Notes under the pieces: generated by a model
What the model was told of the DNA's origin: nothing
Seen by the model: only the letters and a program-made list of their open reading frames with translations
Databases searched by the model: none
In this document: in pieces, positions 45,617-55,311 of the stretch
Layout of the letters: each line of letters starts with the position of its first letter
How positions within the stretch are numbered: the first letter of the stretch is position 1
Source: Lachnospiraceae bacterium UBA3633
GTDB taxonomy: Bacteria; Bacillota; Clostridia; Lachnospirales; Lachnospiraceae
DNA: 64,000 nucleotides
Direction: 5' to 3'
Assembly (NCBI GenBank): GCA_002374095.1
Contig: DFKY01000001.1
Coordinates: forward strand, 35,870 to 99,869
Program-made: the position numbers and the translations under genes

Positions 45617-46081
45617 ATGAAATTATCTGAATTAAAAGGAGCCGCTGGCAGTAGGCTTAAAAAAGTGTATAGAAAAGGTAGAGGTCACGGATCTGGTAAT
45701 GGTAAGACAGCAGGTTATGGTCATAAAGGACAGAAGGCAAGATCTGGAGCACCAAGACCAGGATTTGAAGGCGGACAGATGCCTTTATATAGAAGACTTC
45801 CTAAAAGAGGATTTAAGAAACCTAATCGTCTTGTCACAGTTGCACTTAATGTATCAAACTTTGAAAAATTCGATGCAGGCACAGTAGTCACTGTAAAGAT
45901 GATGATTGATAATGGAATGCTTAAAGGTAATTTTGACAAAGTTAAAATACTTGGCAACGGCGACATAACTAAAAACCTTACAATAGAAGCATATGAGTTT
46001 TCTGAAAGTGCTAAAAAGAAAATAGAAGCAGCTGGTGGCACATGTAAAATTTGTGAGAAGGCAGAAGTGAGTAAAAGCTAG
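45617..46081 (+). CDS. rplO: Ribosomal protein L15
   Basis: A 154-residue L15 with the basic glycine-rich start RKGRGHGSGNGKTAGYGHKGQKARSGAPRPGFEGGQMPLYRRLPKRGF that threads through 23S rRNA. ATG 45617 follows AAGGAGG and matches the family start. Confidence 0.97.
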   Translation: MKLSELKGAAGSRLKKVYRKGRGHGSGNGKTAGYGHKGQKARSGAPRPGFEGGQMPLYRRLPKRGFKKPNRLVTVALNVSNFEKFDAGTVVTVKMMIDNGMLKGNFDKVKILGNGDITKNLTIEAYEFSESAKKKIEAAGGTCKICEKAEVSKS

Positions 46082-46092
46082 GAGATTTGATT

Positions 46093-47424
46093 ATGTTTCA
46101 AATGATTGTAAATGCATTTAAAGTTAAAGATATAAGAAAGAAATTACTTTTTACTTTATTTATGCTTTTTGTCATAAGAGTGGGAAGTAATATACCAGTT
46201 CCAGGAGTCAACACTGATTTCTTTAAGAGACTTTTTGATAATTTACAAGCACAGAATGCTGTAGGTTGGCTATCAAGTATGACAGGTGGATCTTTTGAAG
46301 AGATGTCGATATTTGCACTTTCAATCACACCATATATCACATCAAGTATCATTATGGAGCTTTTAACTATTGCAATTCCTGCTCTTGAAGAGATACAAAA
46401 AGAAGGAACTGATGGTAGAAGAAAACTCGCTGAATATACAAGATATGTGACTGTAGCTCTTGCACTTCTTGAATCAAGTGCTATGGCTATAGGATTTAAT
46501 GGTTCTGGTTTCTTTAAAGGCTTTGAGTCTGGTGGTGCACCTGTTCCTACAATGATTATTGCTATACTTGCTATGACTGCAGGTTCAGCATTTCTTATGT
46601 GGGCAGGAGAGCGTATCACTGAATCTGGTGTTGGAAATGGTATATCTATTGTACTTTTATTTAATATCATTTCTGCACTACCAAGTGACTTTGGGACACT
46701 CTATGAAAGATTCTTAAAGGATAAGAATATGGCATATATGATTACATATGGTCTTATAATTATTGGTATACTTACTATAATTATAGCACTTTCAGTAATC
46801 TTACAAGATGCAAGACGTGATATACCTGTTCAATATGCAAGTCGTATTGCTGGTAGAAATTCAATGAGCAATGGTGCATCAGTTATACCACTTAAGGTCA
46901 ATACTGCTGGTGTCATCCCTGTAATTTTTGCATCAAGTATAATGTCACTACCACTTATAATTTTACAATTCCTTGATGTAAGGAATACAGTGTTTAATGT
47001 GATAGCATCTGTACTTAATTCTGGAAGTTGGTTTAGACAAGAATACCCAATATACACTTTAGGATGCCTCATATATATATTCCTTGTTATATTTTTTGCA
47101 TATTTCTACACATCAATTACATTTAATCCAAATGAAGTTGCAGGAAATATAAAGAAAGAAGGTGGATTTGTACCTGGCATAAGAGCAGGAAAAGAGACAG
47201 CAGACTATCTCACTAGGATTTTAAACTACATTATATTTATAGGTGCTGTAGGACTTTGTATAGTGGCTCTTATCCCTATAGTTATATCTGGAGTATTTAA
47301 TATATCAAGAATATCTTTCGCAGGTACTTCACTTCTCATAGTTGTTGGTGTAGTGCTTGAGACTTTAGCACAGATTAAGTCACAACTAGTTGTTCGAAAT
47401 TATAAAGGATTTTTATCTGAATAA
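46093..47424 (+). CDS. secY: Protein translocase subunit SecY
   Basis: A 443-residue channel subunit with ten helices. Typical: GSNIPVPGVN, FALSITPYITSSIIMELL, TESGVGNGISIVL, and SRIAGRNSMSNGASVIPLKVNTAGVIPVIFASS. ATG 46093 chosen, eight bases after AGGAG; a TTG at 46087 is too close to that site. Confidence 0.98.
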   Translation: MFQMIVNAFKVKDIRKKLLFTLFMLFVIRVGSNIPVPGVNTDFFKRLFDNLQAQNAVGWLSSMTGGSFEEMSIFALSITPYITSSIIMELLTIAIPALEEIQKEGTDGRRKLAEYTRYVTVALALLESSAMAIGFNGSGFFKGFESGGAPVPTMIIAILAMTAGSAFLMWAGERITESGVGNGISIVLLFNIISALPSDFGTLYERFLKDKNMAYMITYGLIIIGILTIIIALSVILQDARRDIPVQYASRIAGRNSMSNGASVIPLKVNTAGVIPVIFASSIMSLPLIILQFLDVRNTVFNVIASVLNSGSWFRQEYPIYTLGCLIYIFLVIFFAYFYTSITFNPNEVAGNIKKEGGFVPGIRAGKETADYLTRILNYIIFIGAVGLCIVALIPIVISGVFNISRISFAGTSLLIVVGVVLETLAQIKSQLVVRNYKGFLSE

Positions 47425-47434
47425 GAGGCTTTAG

Positions 47435-48103
47435 ATGAATATAATTATGCTTGGAGCTCCAGGCGCAGGAAAAGGCACAATTGCCACACAGATGGAAGAA
47501 AGATATAAGTTTCCACATATATCTTCAGGTGATATTTTTAGAGAAAATATTAAAAATAACACAGAACTTGGAAAGCTTGCGAAGTCATACATTGATAAAG
47601 GAAGTCTTGTACCAGATGATGTGACGATTAAGATAATGGTTGACACATTAAATGGCGACAAATGTAGTGATGGCTTTATCCTTGATGGTTTTCCAAGGAC
47701 ACTTGAACAGGCAAAAAAACTTGATGAGATACTTATATCACATAATCGAAAAATTGATCTTGTTATTCTTGTAGATGCTACAAGGAAGCAAATAATTGAG
47801 AGACTTTCAGGTAGACGTGTGTGCGAAAAATGTGCAGCTACATATCATATAGTCAATATGCCTCCAAAAAATGAAGGAATATGTGATAAATGTGGTGGAA
47901 AGCTTATACAGAGAAAAGATGATAATGAAGAAGTAATACTTGATAGACTTGAAAACTATGATAAAGATACAAAACCACTTATAGATTATTATAAAGATAA
48001 AGGATTACTAAAAAGGGTGCCAGGCTTTATAGATTCGCAAGAAGAGAGATTACAGATGATAGATGCTATGGTACTTGGTGACTACGCTGTAAAAAACGTC
48101 TAG
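47435..48103 (+). CDS. adk: Adenylate kinase with zinc-type lid
   Basis: A 222-residue AMP kinase. P-loop GAPGAGKGT, AMP site SSGDIFRENI and DGFPRTLEQA. The lid has four cysteines in two CxxC pairs (RVCEKCAATYH and GICDKCGGK), a zinc site usual in Gram-positives. Confidence 0.98.
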   Translation: MNIIMLGAPGAGKGTIATQMEERYKFPHISSGDIFRENIKNNTELGKLAKSYIDKGSLVPDDVTIKIMVDTLNGDKCSDGFILDGFPRTLEQAKKLDEILISHNRKIDLVILVDATRKQIIERLSGRRVCEKCAATYHIVNMPPKNEGICDKCGGKLIQRKDDNEEVILDRLENYDKDTKPLIDYYKDKGLLKRVPGFIDSQEERLQMIDAMVLGDYAVKNV

Positions 48104-48104
48104 T

Positions 48105-48854
48105 ATGGTATCAATTAAATCGGATAGAGAAATAGAACTTATGCGTGATGCGGGAAAAATTCTTGCAGAAGTGCATAATGAGATAAGTAACTTTATAAAA
48201 CCAGGTATATCAACTTATGATATAGATAGATTTGCAGAAAAGGCTGTAAAAAAGCTTGGAGGAAATTGTAGCTTCTATCATTTATATGACTTTCCTGGCA
48301 ATTTCTGTATATCTGTCAATGACGAAGTTATACATGGGATACCAAGTAGAGATAAGATTTTAAAAGATGGTGACATTGTCAAAGTTGATGGTGGAGTAGA
48401 GTATAAAGGATATCAATCAGATGCTGCAAGAACTCATATAGTTGGTAAAGTGTCTGATGACATAAAAAACTTGGTAGAAAGGACAAGAGAAGCATTTTTT
48501 AAGGCTCTCGAAGTCGTAGTGTCAGGCAATCATGTCAATGACATAGGGAAAACTATAGAAGAATACATAGAGCCCTATGGATATGGTATAGTTGAAGATT
48601 ATGTAGGTCATGGTATAGGAACTAAAGTACATGAGAGCCCAGAGATACCCAATTACGCTTGTACATCACGAGGCATACTATTAAAAAAGAACATGACTCT
48701 TGCTATAGAACCTATGATCAATCTTGGAAGTTATGAAGTATATACTGATACTGATGAATGGACTGTAAGGACGATTGATGGACTTCCATCAGCACATTAT
48801 GAAAACACTGTAGTTATTACTGACAATGGACCAGAGATATTGTCATTAGTATAA
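48105..48854 (+). CDS. map: Methionine aminopeptidase
   Basis: A 249-residue type I enzyme removing the N-terminal Met. Metal ligands: Asp in VDGGVEYKGYQSDAARTH (two), His in GHGIGTKVHESPE, Glu in AIEPMINLG and Glu in YENTVVIT. Follows adk by 1 bp. Confidence 0.97.
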   Translation: MVSIKSDREIELMRDAGKILAEVHNEISNFIKPGISTYDIDRFAEKAVKKLGGNCSFYHLYDFPGNFCISVNDEVIHGIPSRDKILKDGDIVKVDGGVEYKGYQSDAARTHIVGKVSDDIKNLVERTREAFFKALEVVVSGNHVNDIGKTIEEYIEPYGYGIVEDYVGHGIGTKVHESPEIPNYACTSRGILLKKNMTLAIEPMINLGSYEVYTDTDEWTVRTIDGLPSAHYENTVVITDNGPEILSLV

Positions 48855-48878
48855 AAGAATACATTATAAGAGGTATTT

Positions 48879-49097
48879 ATGTCAAAATCTGACGTAATAG
48901 AAATCACAGGAACAGTACTTGAAAAATTACCAAATGCAATGTTTGAAGTTGAGCTTGAGAATAAACATAAAGTTCTTGCTCATATTTCAGGAAAGCTAAG
49001 GATGAATTATATAAAAATACTTCCTGGTGATAAAGTAACTATTGAATTATCTCCATATGATCTTTCAAAAGGTCGTATTATATGGAGAGACAAATGA
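48879..49097 (+). CDS. infA: Translation initiation factor IF-1
   Basis: A 72-residue S1-fold protein: [60 protein letters not shown]. The ribosomal-neighbourhood KOW-domain protein found before infA in many Clostridia is missing here. Confidence 0.98.
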   Translation: MSKSDVIEITGTVLEKLPNAMFEVELENKHKVLAHISGKLRMNYIKILPGDKVTIELSPYDLSKGRIIWRDK

Positions 49098-49115
49098 TGA
49101 AAGGAGAATCTAATT

Positions 49116-49229
49116 ATGAAAGTTAGATCATCTGTAAAACCTATTTGCGAAAAATGTAAAATTATTAAGAGAAAAGGTTCTATAAGAGTAATCTGTGAGA
49201 ACCCAAAACATAAGCAAAGACAAGGATAA
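49116..49229 (+). CDS. rpmJ: Ribosomal protein L36
   Basis: A 37-residue protein: [19 protein letters not shown], then [17 protein letters not shown]. Zinc ligands are Cys11, Cys14, Cys27 and His32. AAGGAG precedes the ATG. Confidence 0.97.
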   Translation: MKVRSSVKPICEKCKIIKRKGSIRVICENPKHKQRQG

Positions 49230-49242
49230 TAGGAGGAGAATA

Positions 49243-49623
49243 ATGGCTCGTATAGCAGGTGTTGATTTACCAAATCAAAAACGTGTAGAGATTGGACTTA
49301 CTTATATTTTTGGTATAGGGGTACCAAAGTCAAATGAGATCTTGGCTAAGACTGGAGTTAATCCAGACACAAGAGTTAAAGATCTAACTGATGATGATGT
49401 AAAAAAATTATCTGATTATATATCAGAACATGTCATCGTAGAAGGTGATCTTCGTCGTGATGTTGCGCTTGATATTAAGCGTCTTAAAGAAGTAGGATGT
49501 TATAGAGGTGTACGTCATAGAAAAGGTCTTCCTTGTCGTGGTCAAAAGACTAAAACCAATGCAAGAACATGCAAAGGACCAAGAAAAACTGTAGCAAATA
49601 AGAAAAAGGAAACTAAAGGTTAG
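49243..49623 (+). CDS. rpsM: Ribosomal protein S13
   Basis: A 126-residue S13 of the 30S head: [26 protein letters not shown], and near the end [35 protein letters not shown] 49243 follows AGGAGG; the upstream extension of the frame lies in rpmJ. Confidence 0.97.
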   Translation: MARIAGVDLPNQKRVEIGLTYIFGIGVPKSNEILAKTGVNPDTRVKDLTDDDVKKLSDYISEHVIVEGDLRRDVALDIKRLKEVGCYRGVRHRKGLPCRGQKTKTNARTCKGPRKTVANKKKETKG

Positions 49624-49630
49624 TATTCAA

Positions 49631-49650
49631 TCTTCATATCAATATGAAGA
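49631..49650 (+). other. Hairpin between rpsM and rpsK
   Basis: TCTTCATAT (49631-49639) is the exact complement of ATATGAAGA (49642-49650), separated by CA. It is the only notable element in this 54-bp gap and has no T run. Confidence 0.5.
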
Positions 49651-49677
49651 AATAAATGAGAAAGTAGGTTAGTTTAA

Positions 49678-50088
49678 ATGGCAGGAAATAATCAAGCAAA
49701 AGCTTCTAAGAAACAAACTACAAAGAAGCGTGTAAAGAAAAACGTTGAACGCGGACAGGCACATATCCAGGCATCATTCAACAATACTATAGTTACTCTT
49801 ACTGATACAGCTGGAAATGCTCTATCATGGGCAAGTGCTGGTGGTCTTGGCTTTAAAGGTTCAAAGAAATCTACTCCATATGCTGCACAGCTCGCTGCTG
49901 AAACTGCAACTAAAGCAGCTACAATTCATGGACTAAAATATGTCGATGTATTTGTTAAGGGACCTGGAACTGGACGAGAGGCGGCTATAAGAGCACTTGA
50001 AACGAATGGTTTGAAAGTAACTTCTATCATGGATGTGACACCAATACCACACAATGGTTGTCGTCCACCAAAACGTAGAAGAGTATAA
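49678..50088 (+). CDS. rpsK: Ribosomal protein S11
   Basis: A 136-residue S11 of the platform: [46 protein letters not shown] and the conserved end [19 protein letters not shown] short extra basic start ([19 protein letters not shown]) is present. The ribosome binding site is weak. Confidence 0.97.
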   Translation: MAGNNQAKASKKQTTKKRVKKNVERGQAHIQASFNNTIVTLTDTAGNALSWASAGGLGFKGSKKSTPYAAQLAAETATKAATIHGLKYVDVFVKGPGTGREAAIRALETNGLKVTSIMDVTPIPHNGCRPPKRRRV

Positions 50089-50101
50089 AGGAGGTAATAA
50101 A

Positions 50102-50698
50102 ATGGCAGTTGATAGAGGTCCAGTATTAAAAAAGTGCAGAACACTTGGCATCTCGCCAGCAGTTTTAGGACTTGATAAAAAAATAAAAGAAGATAAAAGT
50201 GGAAGAGTAAGAAAGAAATTATCTGATTACGGTCTTCAACTTAGAGAAAAACAAAAAGCAAAGTTTATATATGGAATACTTGAAAAGCCTTTTAGAAATT
50301 ATTTTACAAAGGCAGAAAAGATGAAAGGCCAGACTGGTGAAAATCTTATGATTATGCTTGAGAGACGTCTTGACAATGTGATTTTTAGGACAGGTCTTGC
50401 TCGTACTCGTAGAGAAGCTCGTCAAGTTGTAGGACATAAACATGTACTTGTCAATGGTAAGACTGTAAATATACCTTCATACCTTGTAAGTGCTGGTGAT
50501 AAGATAGAAATCAAAGAAAAAGCAAAAGAAACTAAGAGATATAAAGAAATAGTTGATGTTACAGGCGGACGTATCGCTCCAACTTGGATAGATGCTGATA
50601 TAGAGAATTACAAAGCAACTATTAAAAATCTTCCAACGAGAGAAGAAATTGATGTGCCTGTCAACGAAATGCTTATAGTCGAGTTGTATAGTAAGTAA
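50102..50698 (+). CDS. rpsD: Ribosomal protein S4
   Basis: A 198-residue S4 that starts 30S assembly. KKCRTLGISPAVLGLDKK at the N-terminus, without the zinc cysteine cluster; YGLQLREKQKAKFIYGILEKPFRNYF; S4 domain RRLDNVIFRTGLARTRREARQVVGHKHVLVNGK. ATG 50102 follows AAAGGAGG. Confidence 0.97.
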   Translation: MAVDRGPVLKKCRTLGISPAVLGLDKKIKEDKSGRVRKKLSDYGLQLREKQKAKFIYGILEKPFRNYFTKAEKMKGQTGENLMIMLERRLDNVIFRTGLARTRREARQVVGHKHVLVNGKTVNIPSYLVSAGDKIEIKEKAKETKRYKEIVDVTGGRIAPTWIDADIENYKATIKNLPTREEIDVPVNEMLIVELYSK

Positions 50699-50743
50699 TT
50701 CTAGATAGCATTTCAAAAAATTTAATATAAAGGAGTGGGACAG

Positions 50744-51703
50744 ATGTTTGAAAAACCAAATATTACTATAGAAGAACAATCATCAGATTTGAGGTTTGCA
50801 CGCCTTGTATGCGAACCATTGGAGCGAGGATATGGTACTACTCTTGGCAATTCTTTAAGAAGAATCATGCTTTCGACTCTTGAAGGCTATGCTGTAAGTC
50901 AGATAAAGATAGATGGTATACTTCATGAGTTTTCTACTATAGATGGTGTGAAAGAAGATGTCACTGAAATAGTTATGAATATAAAAGACCTAGCCATCAA
51001 GAATAATAGTAATGTATATGAGCAAAAGATAGCTACACTTTCATATGAAGGCGAAGGAATCGCTACTGCTGGAGATATCAAAGTTGATTCAGATATTGAG
51101 ATTGTCAATAAAGATTTAATTATAGCTCATCTATCTGGCAAACATGCTAAACTTAATATGACTTTAGTTATAACCCCTGGTCGTGGGTATGTATCTGCAG
51201 AGAAAAATAAAGAGAATAAACTTGGTGAAGGATATATTGCTATTGATTCTATATATGATCCAGTAAAAAGAGTCAATATGAAAGTTGAAAATACCCGTGT
51301 AGGTAACCAAACTGATTATGATAAACTTACACTCGAAGTAAAGACAGATGGTACGATGTCTGCAAAAGAAGCAGTATCATATGCAGCTAAAGTTTTATCT
51401 GATCATATTCAACTCTTTATCGACCTTTCTAATATCGGTGATAAGACAACTATTATACAAAATACAATTGGAAAGAGCCATACTGGTGATAATTTTAAAG
51501 AAAAGACAATACTTGATCTTGATTTAAGTGTCAGAGCATATAACTGCTTGAAGCGTGCCAATATCAACACCATTGGCGACCTTACAGCATTATCACCTAC
51601 AGAACTTAATAATATAAGAAATCTTGGCAAAAAATCACTTGATGAGATATTACAAAAGCTTGCTGATATGGGAATTCTTCTCAATATGGATAAAGATGAG
51701 TAA
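50744..51703 (+). CDS. rpoA: RNA polymerase alpha subunit
   Basis: A 319-residue alpha subunit. N-terminal assembly domain: FVCEPLERGYGTTLGNSLRRIMLS-like sequence. C-terminal domain (about 250-315) binds UP elements and activators: LDLSVRAYNCLKRANINTIGDL, NLGKKSLDEI. ATG 50744 follows AAGGAG at a normal distance; a GTG at 50735 lies on that site. Confidence 0.98.
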   Translation: MFEKPNITIEEQSSDLRFARLVCEPLERGYGTTLGNSLRRIMLSTLEGYAVSQIKIDGILHEFSTIDGVKEDVTEIVMNIKDLAIKNNSNVYEQKIATLSYEGEGIATAGDIKVDSDIEIVNKDLIIAHLSGKHAKLNMTLVITPGRGYVSAEKNKENKLGEGYIAIDSIYDPVKRVNMKVENTRVGNQTDYDKLTLEVKTDGTMSAKEAVSYAAKVLSDHIQLFIDLSNIGDKTTIIQNTIGKSHTGDNFKEKTILDLDLSVRAYNCLKRANINTIGDLTALSPTELNNIRNLGKKSLDEILQKLADMGILLNMDKDE

Positions 51704-51747
51704 TATTTTATAGATAAGTCTAAAAAGCACTATAAAGGAGTAAAAAA

Positions 51748-52278
51748 ATGGCAACAGTAAGAAAACTAAGTAGGACGACAAGTCAAAGAAAAGCGATGCT
51801 TAGAGCACTCGCAACAGAACTTATACTTCATGGCAAAATAAAAACTACTGATACAAGAGCAAAAGAAGTAAAGAAGATTGTAGAACCACTTATTGCACTT
51901 GCTTGTAAAGAAGCAGATAATTTTGAGACAGTAACAATAAAGGCAAAAGTTGCAAAAAAAGATAAAGATGGAAAGCGTATAAAAGAAGTCGTTGATGGCA
52001 AGAAGAAGACAGTATATGATGTAGTCGATAAGACTATAAAGAAAGATAAGCCAAGTAGACTTGCTGCTAGAAGAAAGATGCTTTCAGTTTTATATCCAGC
52101 TTCTACTTTTATCGATCCAAAGAAAAAGAAGACTAAGAAAAATGTTGATTTAGTTTCTAAACTATTTGATGAGTATGCTCCAAAGTATAAAGAAAGACAT
52201 GGGGGATATACTAGGATAGTGAAGATAGGACCACGACTTGGTGATCAAGCGATGGAAGTCTTATTTGAACTTGTATAA
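51748..52278 (+). CDS. rplQ: Ribosomal protein L17, long form
   Basis: A 176-residue L17, against ~115-130 in most bacteria. Core: [45 protein letters not shown] and at the end [25 protein letters not shown]. In between is a Lys-rich insertion ([25 protein letters not shown] and on), which I believe is usual for this clostridial group. Last gene of the ribosomal run. Confidence 0.96.
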   Translation: MATVRKLSRTTSQRKAMLRALATELILHGKIKTTDTRAKEVKKIVEPLIALACKEADNFETVTIKAKVAKKDKDGKRIKEVVDGKKKTVYDVVDKTIKKDKPSRLAARRKMLSVLYPASTFIDPKKKKTKKNVDLVSKLFDEYAPKYKERHGGYTRIVKIGPRLGDQAMEVLFELV

Positions 52279-52283
52279 TTTAT

Positions 52284-52309
52284 AAAGTCGTCCTAAAAGA
52301 CGACTTTTT
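52284..52309 (+). terminator. Terminator of the ribosomal run
   Basis: AAAGTCGTC pairs with GACGACTTT around a 6-base loop and is followed by T residues. Confidence 0.9.
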
Positions 52310-52325
52310 GATTATGGGAGGGTTT

Positions 52326-54059
52326 ATGAAATCAGATATAGAGATTGCACAAAGCATAAAACTAAATGATATAGTAGATGTAGCAAAAAAAATAGACCTT
52401 GATGTAAAAGATCTTGATTTATATGGAAAGTATAAAGCTAAAATATCTTGTTATGATAGTATTATAAATGATAATACTGATAAGATAAATAAAACTCCAC
52501 TTGTGCTTGTCACAGCAATTAATCCTACACCAGCTGGTGAAGGGAAAAGTACTACAACAATTGGCTTGTCTGATTCTCTTAGAAAACTTGGTAAGAAAGT
52601 TGTAGTTGCACTTCGTGAGCCTTCACTTGGACCAGTATTTGGAGTAAAAGGTGGGGCATGCGGAGGTGGATATGCACAGGTTGTCCCTATGGAAGATATC
52701 AATCTTCATTTCACTGGAGACTTTCATGCTATCGGTGCAGCCAATAATTTAATTGCAGCAATGCTTGATAATCATATTTATCAAGGCAATGAATTAAATA
52801 TTGATGAAAATAAAATAATTTGGCATAGAGCTCTTGATATGAATGATAGAGCACTACGATTTGTGACTATAGGTCAAGGTAGCGATAAGGATGGAATAGA
52901 GAGAAAGGATAGTTTTGATATAACGGTTGCATCTGAAATTATGGCTGTCTTTTGTCTTGCAGACAGTATAGATGATCTTAGAGCTAGACTTGGCAGGATA
53001 ATTATTGCATATACAAAAGATGATAAGCCAATTACTGTTGATGACATAAAAGCAACAGGAGCAGCACTTGTACTTCTTAAAGATGCATTTAAACCCAATA
53101 TTGTACAAACTCTTGAGGGGACTCCTGCTATAATACATGGAGGACCATTTGCAAATATCGCACATGGTTGTAATTCTATTATAGCTACAAAAACAGCCCT
53201 TGCACTTTCTGATATAACAGTGACAGAAGCAGGATTTGGTGCTGATCTTGGTGCAGAGAAGTTTCTTGACATAAAATGTAGAGAAATTAAGCGTGCACCA
53301 TCATGTGTTGTAGTAGTGGCAACTGTTAGAGCTCTTAAACATCATGGATATTCCTACATGCAGGACAATGGCATAAATGTAGAAAAATATAAAATTGATG
53401 ATAAAAAGTTTGACTTGAGTATTGAAAATATTGACGCATTAAATGCGGGTCTACCAAATCTTATAAGACATGTAAATAATATCAAAAATGTCTATAAACT
53501 AAATGTTGTAGTTGCTATCAATAAGTTTTCAAATGATACTGAAGATGAATTAATGCTTATAAAAAATGAATGTAGAAAGTTAGGAGTAAATGTAGCACTA
53601 TCTGAAGTTTGGGAAAAAGGAAGTGATGGTGGGATAGAACTTGCAAATGAAGTTTTAAAGCTTATAGAGAAAAGACGTGAAGATGATTTTTCTTATGCGT
53701 ATGATTTAGATGATACTATAGAAGAGAAACTTAATAGTATTGCAAGAAAAGTATATGGCGCTGACGGAGTCACATTTACTGATATGGCAAAAGCACAGAT
53801 TGAAGTTTTAAATAAACTTGGATTTAGCAAGCTCCCTATATGTGTAGCGAAGACTCAATATTCATTTTCTGATAATCAAAAGCTTCTCGGTGCCCCAAAA
53901 GGATTTAGTATTACAGTGAGAAATCTAAAAGTGTCTGCTGGAGCGGGTTTTATAGTAGCACTTACTGGAAATATAATGACAATGCCAGGCCTACCAAAGA
54001 TTCCTGCTGCTGAAAGGATAGATATTAATAAGGATGGAAAGATAATTGGACTTTTCTAA
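52326..54059 (+). CDS. fhs: Formate-tetrahydrofolate ligase
   Basis: A 577-residue enzyme joining formate to tetrahydrofolate with ATP, for one-carbon metabolism. P-loop [50 protein letters not shown], and [23 protein letters not shown] 52326 follows GGGAGG. It overlaps the next ATG by one base (TAATG). Confidence 0.97.
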   Translation: MKSDIEIAQSIKLNDIVDVAKKIDLDVKDLDLYGKYKAKISCYDSIINDNTDKINKTPLVLVTAINPTPAGEGKSTTTIGLSDSLRKLGKKVVVALREPSLGPVFGVKGGACGGGYAQVVPMEDINLHFTGDFHAIGAANNLIAAMLDNHIYQGNELNIDENKIIWHRALDMNDRALRFVTIGQGSDKDGIERKDSFDITVASEIMAVFCLADSIDDLRARLGRIIIAYTKDDKPITVDDIKATGAALVLLKDAFKPNIVQTLEGTPAIIHGGPFANIAHGCNSIIATKTALALSDITVTEAGFGADLGAEKFLDIKCREIKRAPSCVVVVATVRALKHHGYSYMQDNGINVEKYKIDDKKFDLSIENIDALNAGLPNLIRHVNNIKNVYKLNVVVAINKFSNDTEDELMLIKNECRKLGVNVALSEVWEKGSDGGIELANEVLKLIEKRREDDFSYAYDLDDTIEEKLNSIARKVYGADGVTFTDMAKAQIEVLNKLGFSKLPICVAKTQYSFSDNQKLLGAPKGFSITVRNLKVSAGAGFIVALTGNIMTMPGLPKIPAAERIDINKDGKIIGLF

Positions 54060-54928
54060 TGAATGGCATACTAATAACAAATAAATATCATGTATCTTAT
54101 AGCTTTGCTACTATGAAAAAGTTTTTACTTGATGCTGCACATAAGTACGATATAGAGCTTAAACTTTTTGACAATATAAGTATATATGATTATATAGAAT
54201 CAAGTAATTATAAAAGACCAGATTTTGTACTTTTTTTTGATAAAGATGTAAAGCTTGCACGTTTTCTTGAAAATATGGGGCTTAAACTATTTAATAGTTC
54301 GGAAAGCATAAGAATATGTGACGATAAGGCATCTACATACCTGCATCTACAGAATAAAGGAATTGATATGCCAAAAACTATATTTTCACCACTTATTTAT
54401 TATCATGATATTGCAGATGATGATGAATACATTGAATATATATTAAATCATACAAGATTTCCATTTGTCTATAAAGAGTGTGTAGGTTCGTTTGGACAAC
54501 AAGTTTTTCTTGTAAATAATAAAAAAGAGTTACTTGATCGAATAAGTAAAAGTGGGACATGGCCATTTATTGTTCAAGAATTCATAGAAAGTAGTTTTGG
54601 AAAAGATTTAAGACTTTATGTGGTGGGAGATAAAGTAGTTGGATCTATAAAAAGAGAAAATACATCTGGTGATTTTAGAGCCAATATAGAACTTGGCGGT
54701 GTAGCAAGTAAATACATCCCAAGTGAATATGAAAAAAATATAGCATTAAAAGCTAAAGAAGTATTAAATCTTGATTTTTGTGGAGTGGATATATTATTTG
54801 GTGAAGGCGAAAAAAGATATTTGTGCGAAGTTAATTCCAATGCGTATTTTGTAGGTTTAAATAAAGTACTTGAAATCAATGTTGCAGAATATATTTTTGA
54901 ATATATAAAGAAAAATATTAGTATTTAG
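54059..54928 (+). CDS. RimK-family ATP-grasp ligase
   Basis: A 289-residue protein with the RimK/LysX-type ATP-grasp fold: FPFVYKECVGSFGQQVFLV (about 138-156, glycine-rich loop), VQEFIESSFGKDLRLYVVG, DFRANIELGG, and the metal-binding GVDILFGEGEKRYLCEVNSNAYF. Family members add glutamate or another amino acid to a protein, cofactor or small carboxylate. Coupled by one base to fhs, so a role on a folate-type or other one-carbon cofactor is possible; this is inference from position only. Confidence 0.78.
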   Translation: MNGILITNKYHVSYSFATMKKFLLDAAHKYDIELKLFDNISIYDYIESSNYKRPDFVLFFDKDVKLARFLENMGLKLFNSSESIRICDDKASTYLHLQNKGIDMPKTIFSPLIYYHDIADDDEYIEYILNHTRFPFVYKECVGSFGQQVFLVNNKKELLDRISKSGTWPFIVQEFIESSFGKDLRLYVVGDKVVGSIKRENTSGDFRANIELGGVASKYIPSEYEKNIALKAKEVLNLDFCGVDILFGEGEKRYLCEVNSNAYFVGLNKVLEINVAEYIFEYIKKNISI

Positions 54929-54930
54929 GC

Positions 54931-54958
54931 TTAAGGGTTATGTATATATAACCCTTAA
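54931..54958. repeat. Perfect 11-bp inverted repeat after the RimK-like gene
   Basis: TTAAGGGTTAT and ATAACCCTTAA separated by 6 bases. A stable hairpin with no following T run; it may be a terminator of weak type or an RNA end. Confidence 0.55.
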
Positions 54959-54968
54959 AATATTACTA

Positions 54969-54997
54969 TTGACTTTATCTCGCTAAAGTGATAAACT
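54969..54997 (+). promoter_or_regulatory. Promoter of the yerC-amino acid transporter operon
   Basis: TTGACT (54969-54974), 17 bp, TAAACT (54992-54997). Repeats ACTTTATC (54972-54979) and GATAAAGT (54998-55005) are exact complements lying at both ends of the promoter, and fit a repressor operator. Confidence 0.6.
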
Positions 54998-55025
54998 GAT
55001 AAAGTAATAAATTAAGGAGATACCA

Positions 55026-55310
55026 ATGAGTAGCTTTCATAGTAAATATACCGATAAGTTTATAGAAGCTGTATTAAACTTAAACACAAAAGATGACGCA
55101 TATAATTTTTTTGAAGATATATGCACGATAAAAGAAATACAAGATATGTCAAAAAGGCTTGAGGCAGCAAAACTTCTTGATAAAGGCTTAAACTATCAAG
55201 AAGTTATTGAAAAAATTGGTATAAGTTCTGCTACACTCAGTAGAGTCAATAAAGCACTTAATTATGGTACTGGCGGTTATAAAAAAATAATAAAAAAGTT
55301 GGAGGCATGA
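55026..55310 (+). CDS. TrpR-like repressor of the YerC/YecD family
   Basis: A 94-residue all-helical protein. The YerC pattern is clear: FFEDICTIKEIQDMSKRLEAAKLLDKGLNYQEV followed by the helix-turn-helix IGISSATLSRVNKAL and GYKKII. TrpR relatives of this kind bind DNA as dimers; the ligand in Firmicutes is uncertain. AAGGAG before the ATG. It is first in an operon with a polar amino-acid ABC transporter, which it may control together with itself. Confidence 0.9.
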   Translation: MSSFHSKYTDKFIEAVLNLNTKDDAYNFFEDICTIKEIQDMSKRLEAAKLLDKGLNYQEVIEKIGISSATLSRVNKALNYGTGGYKKIIKKLEA

Positions 55311-55311
55311 T

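Noticed and set aside
46098..46670. 190-codon minus-strand frame opposite secY
   Set aside because: Shadow of secY; composition mirrors the hydrophobic gene on the other strand.
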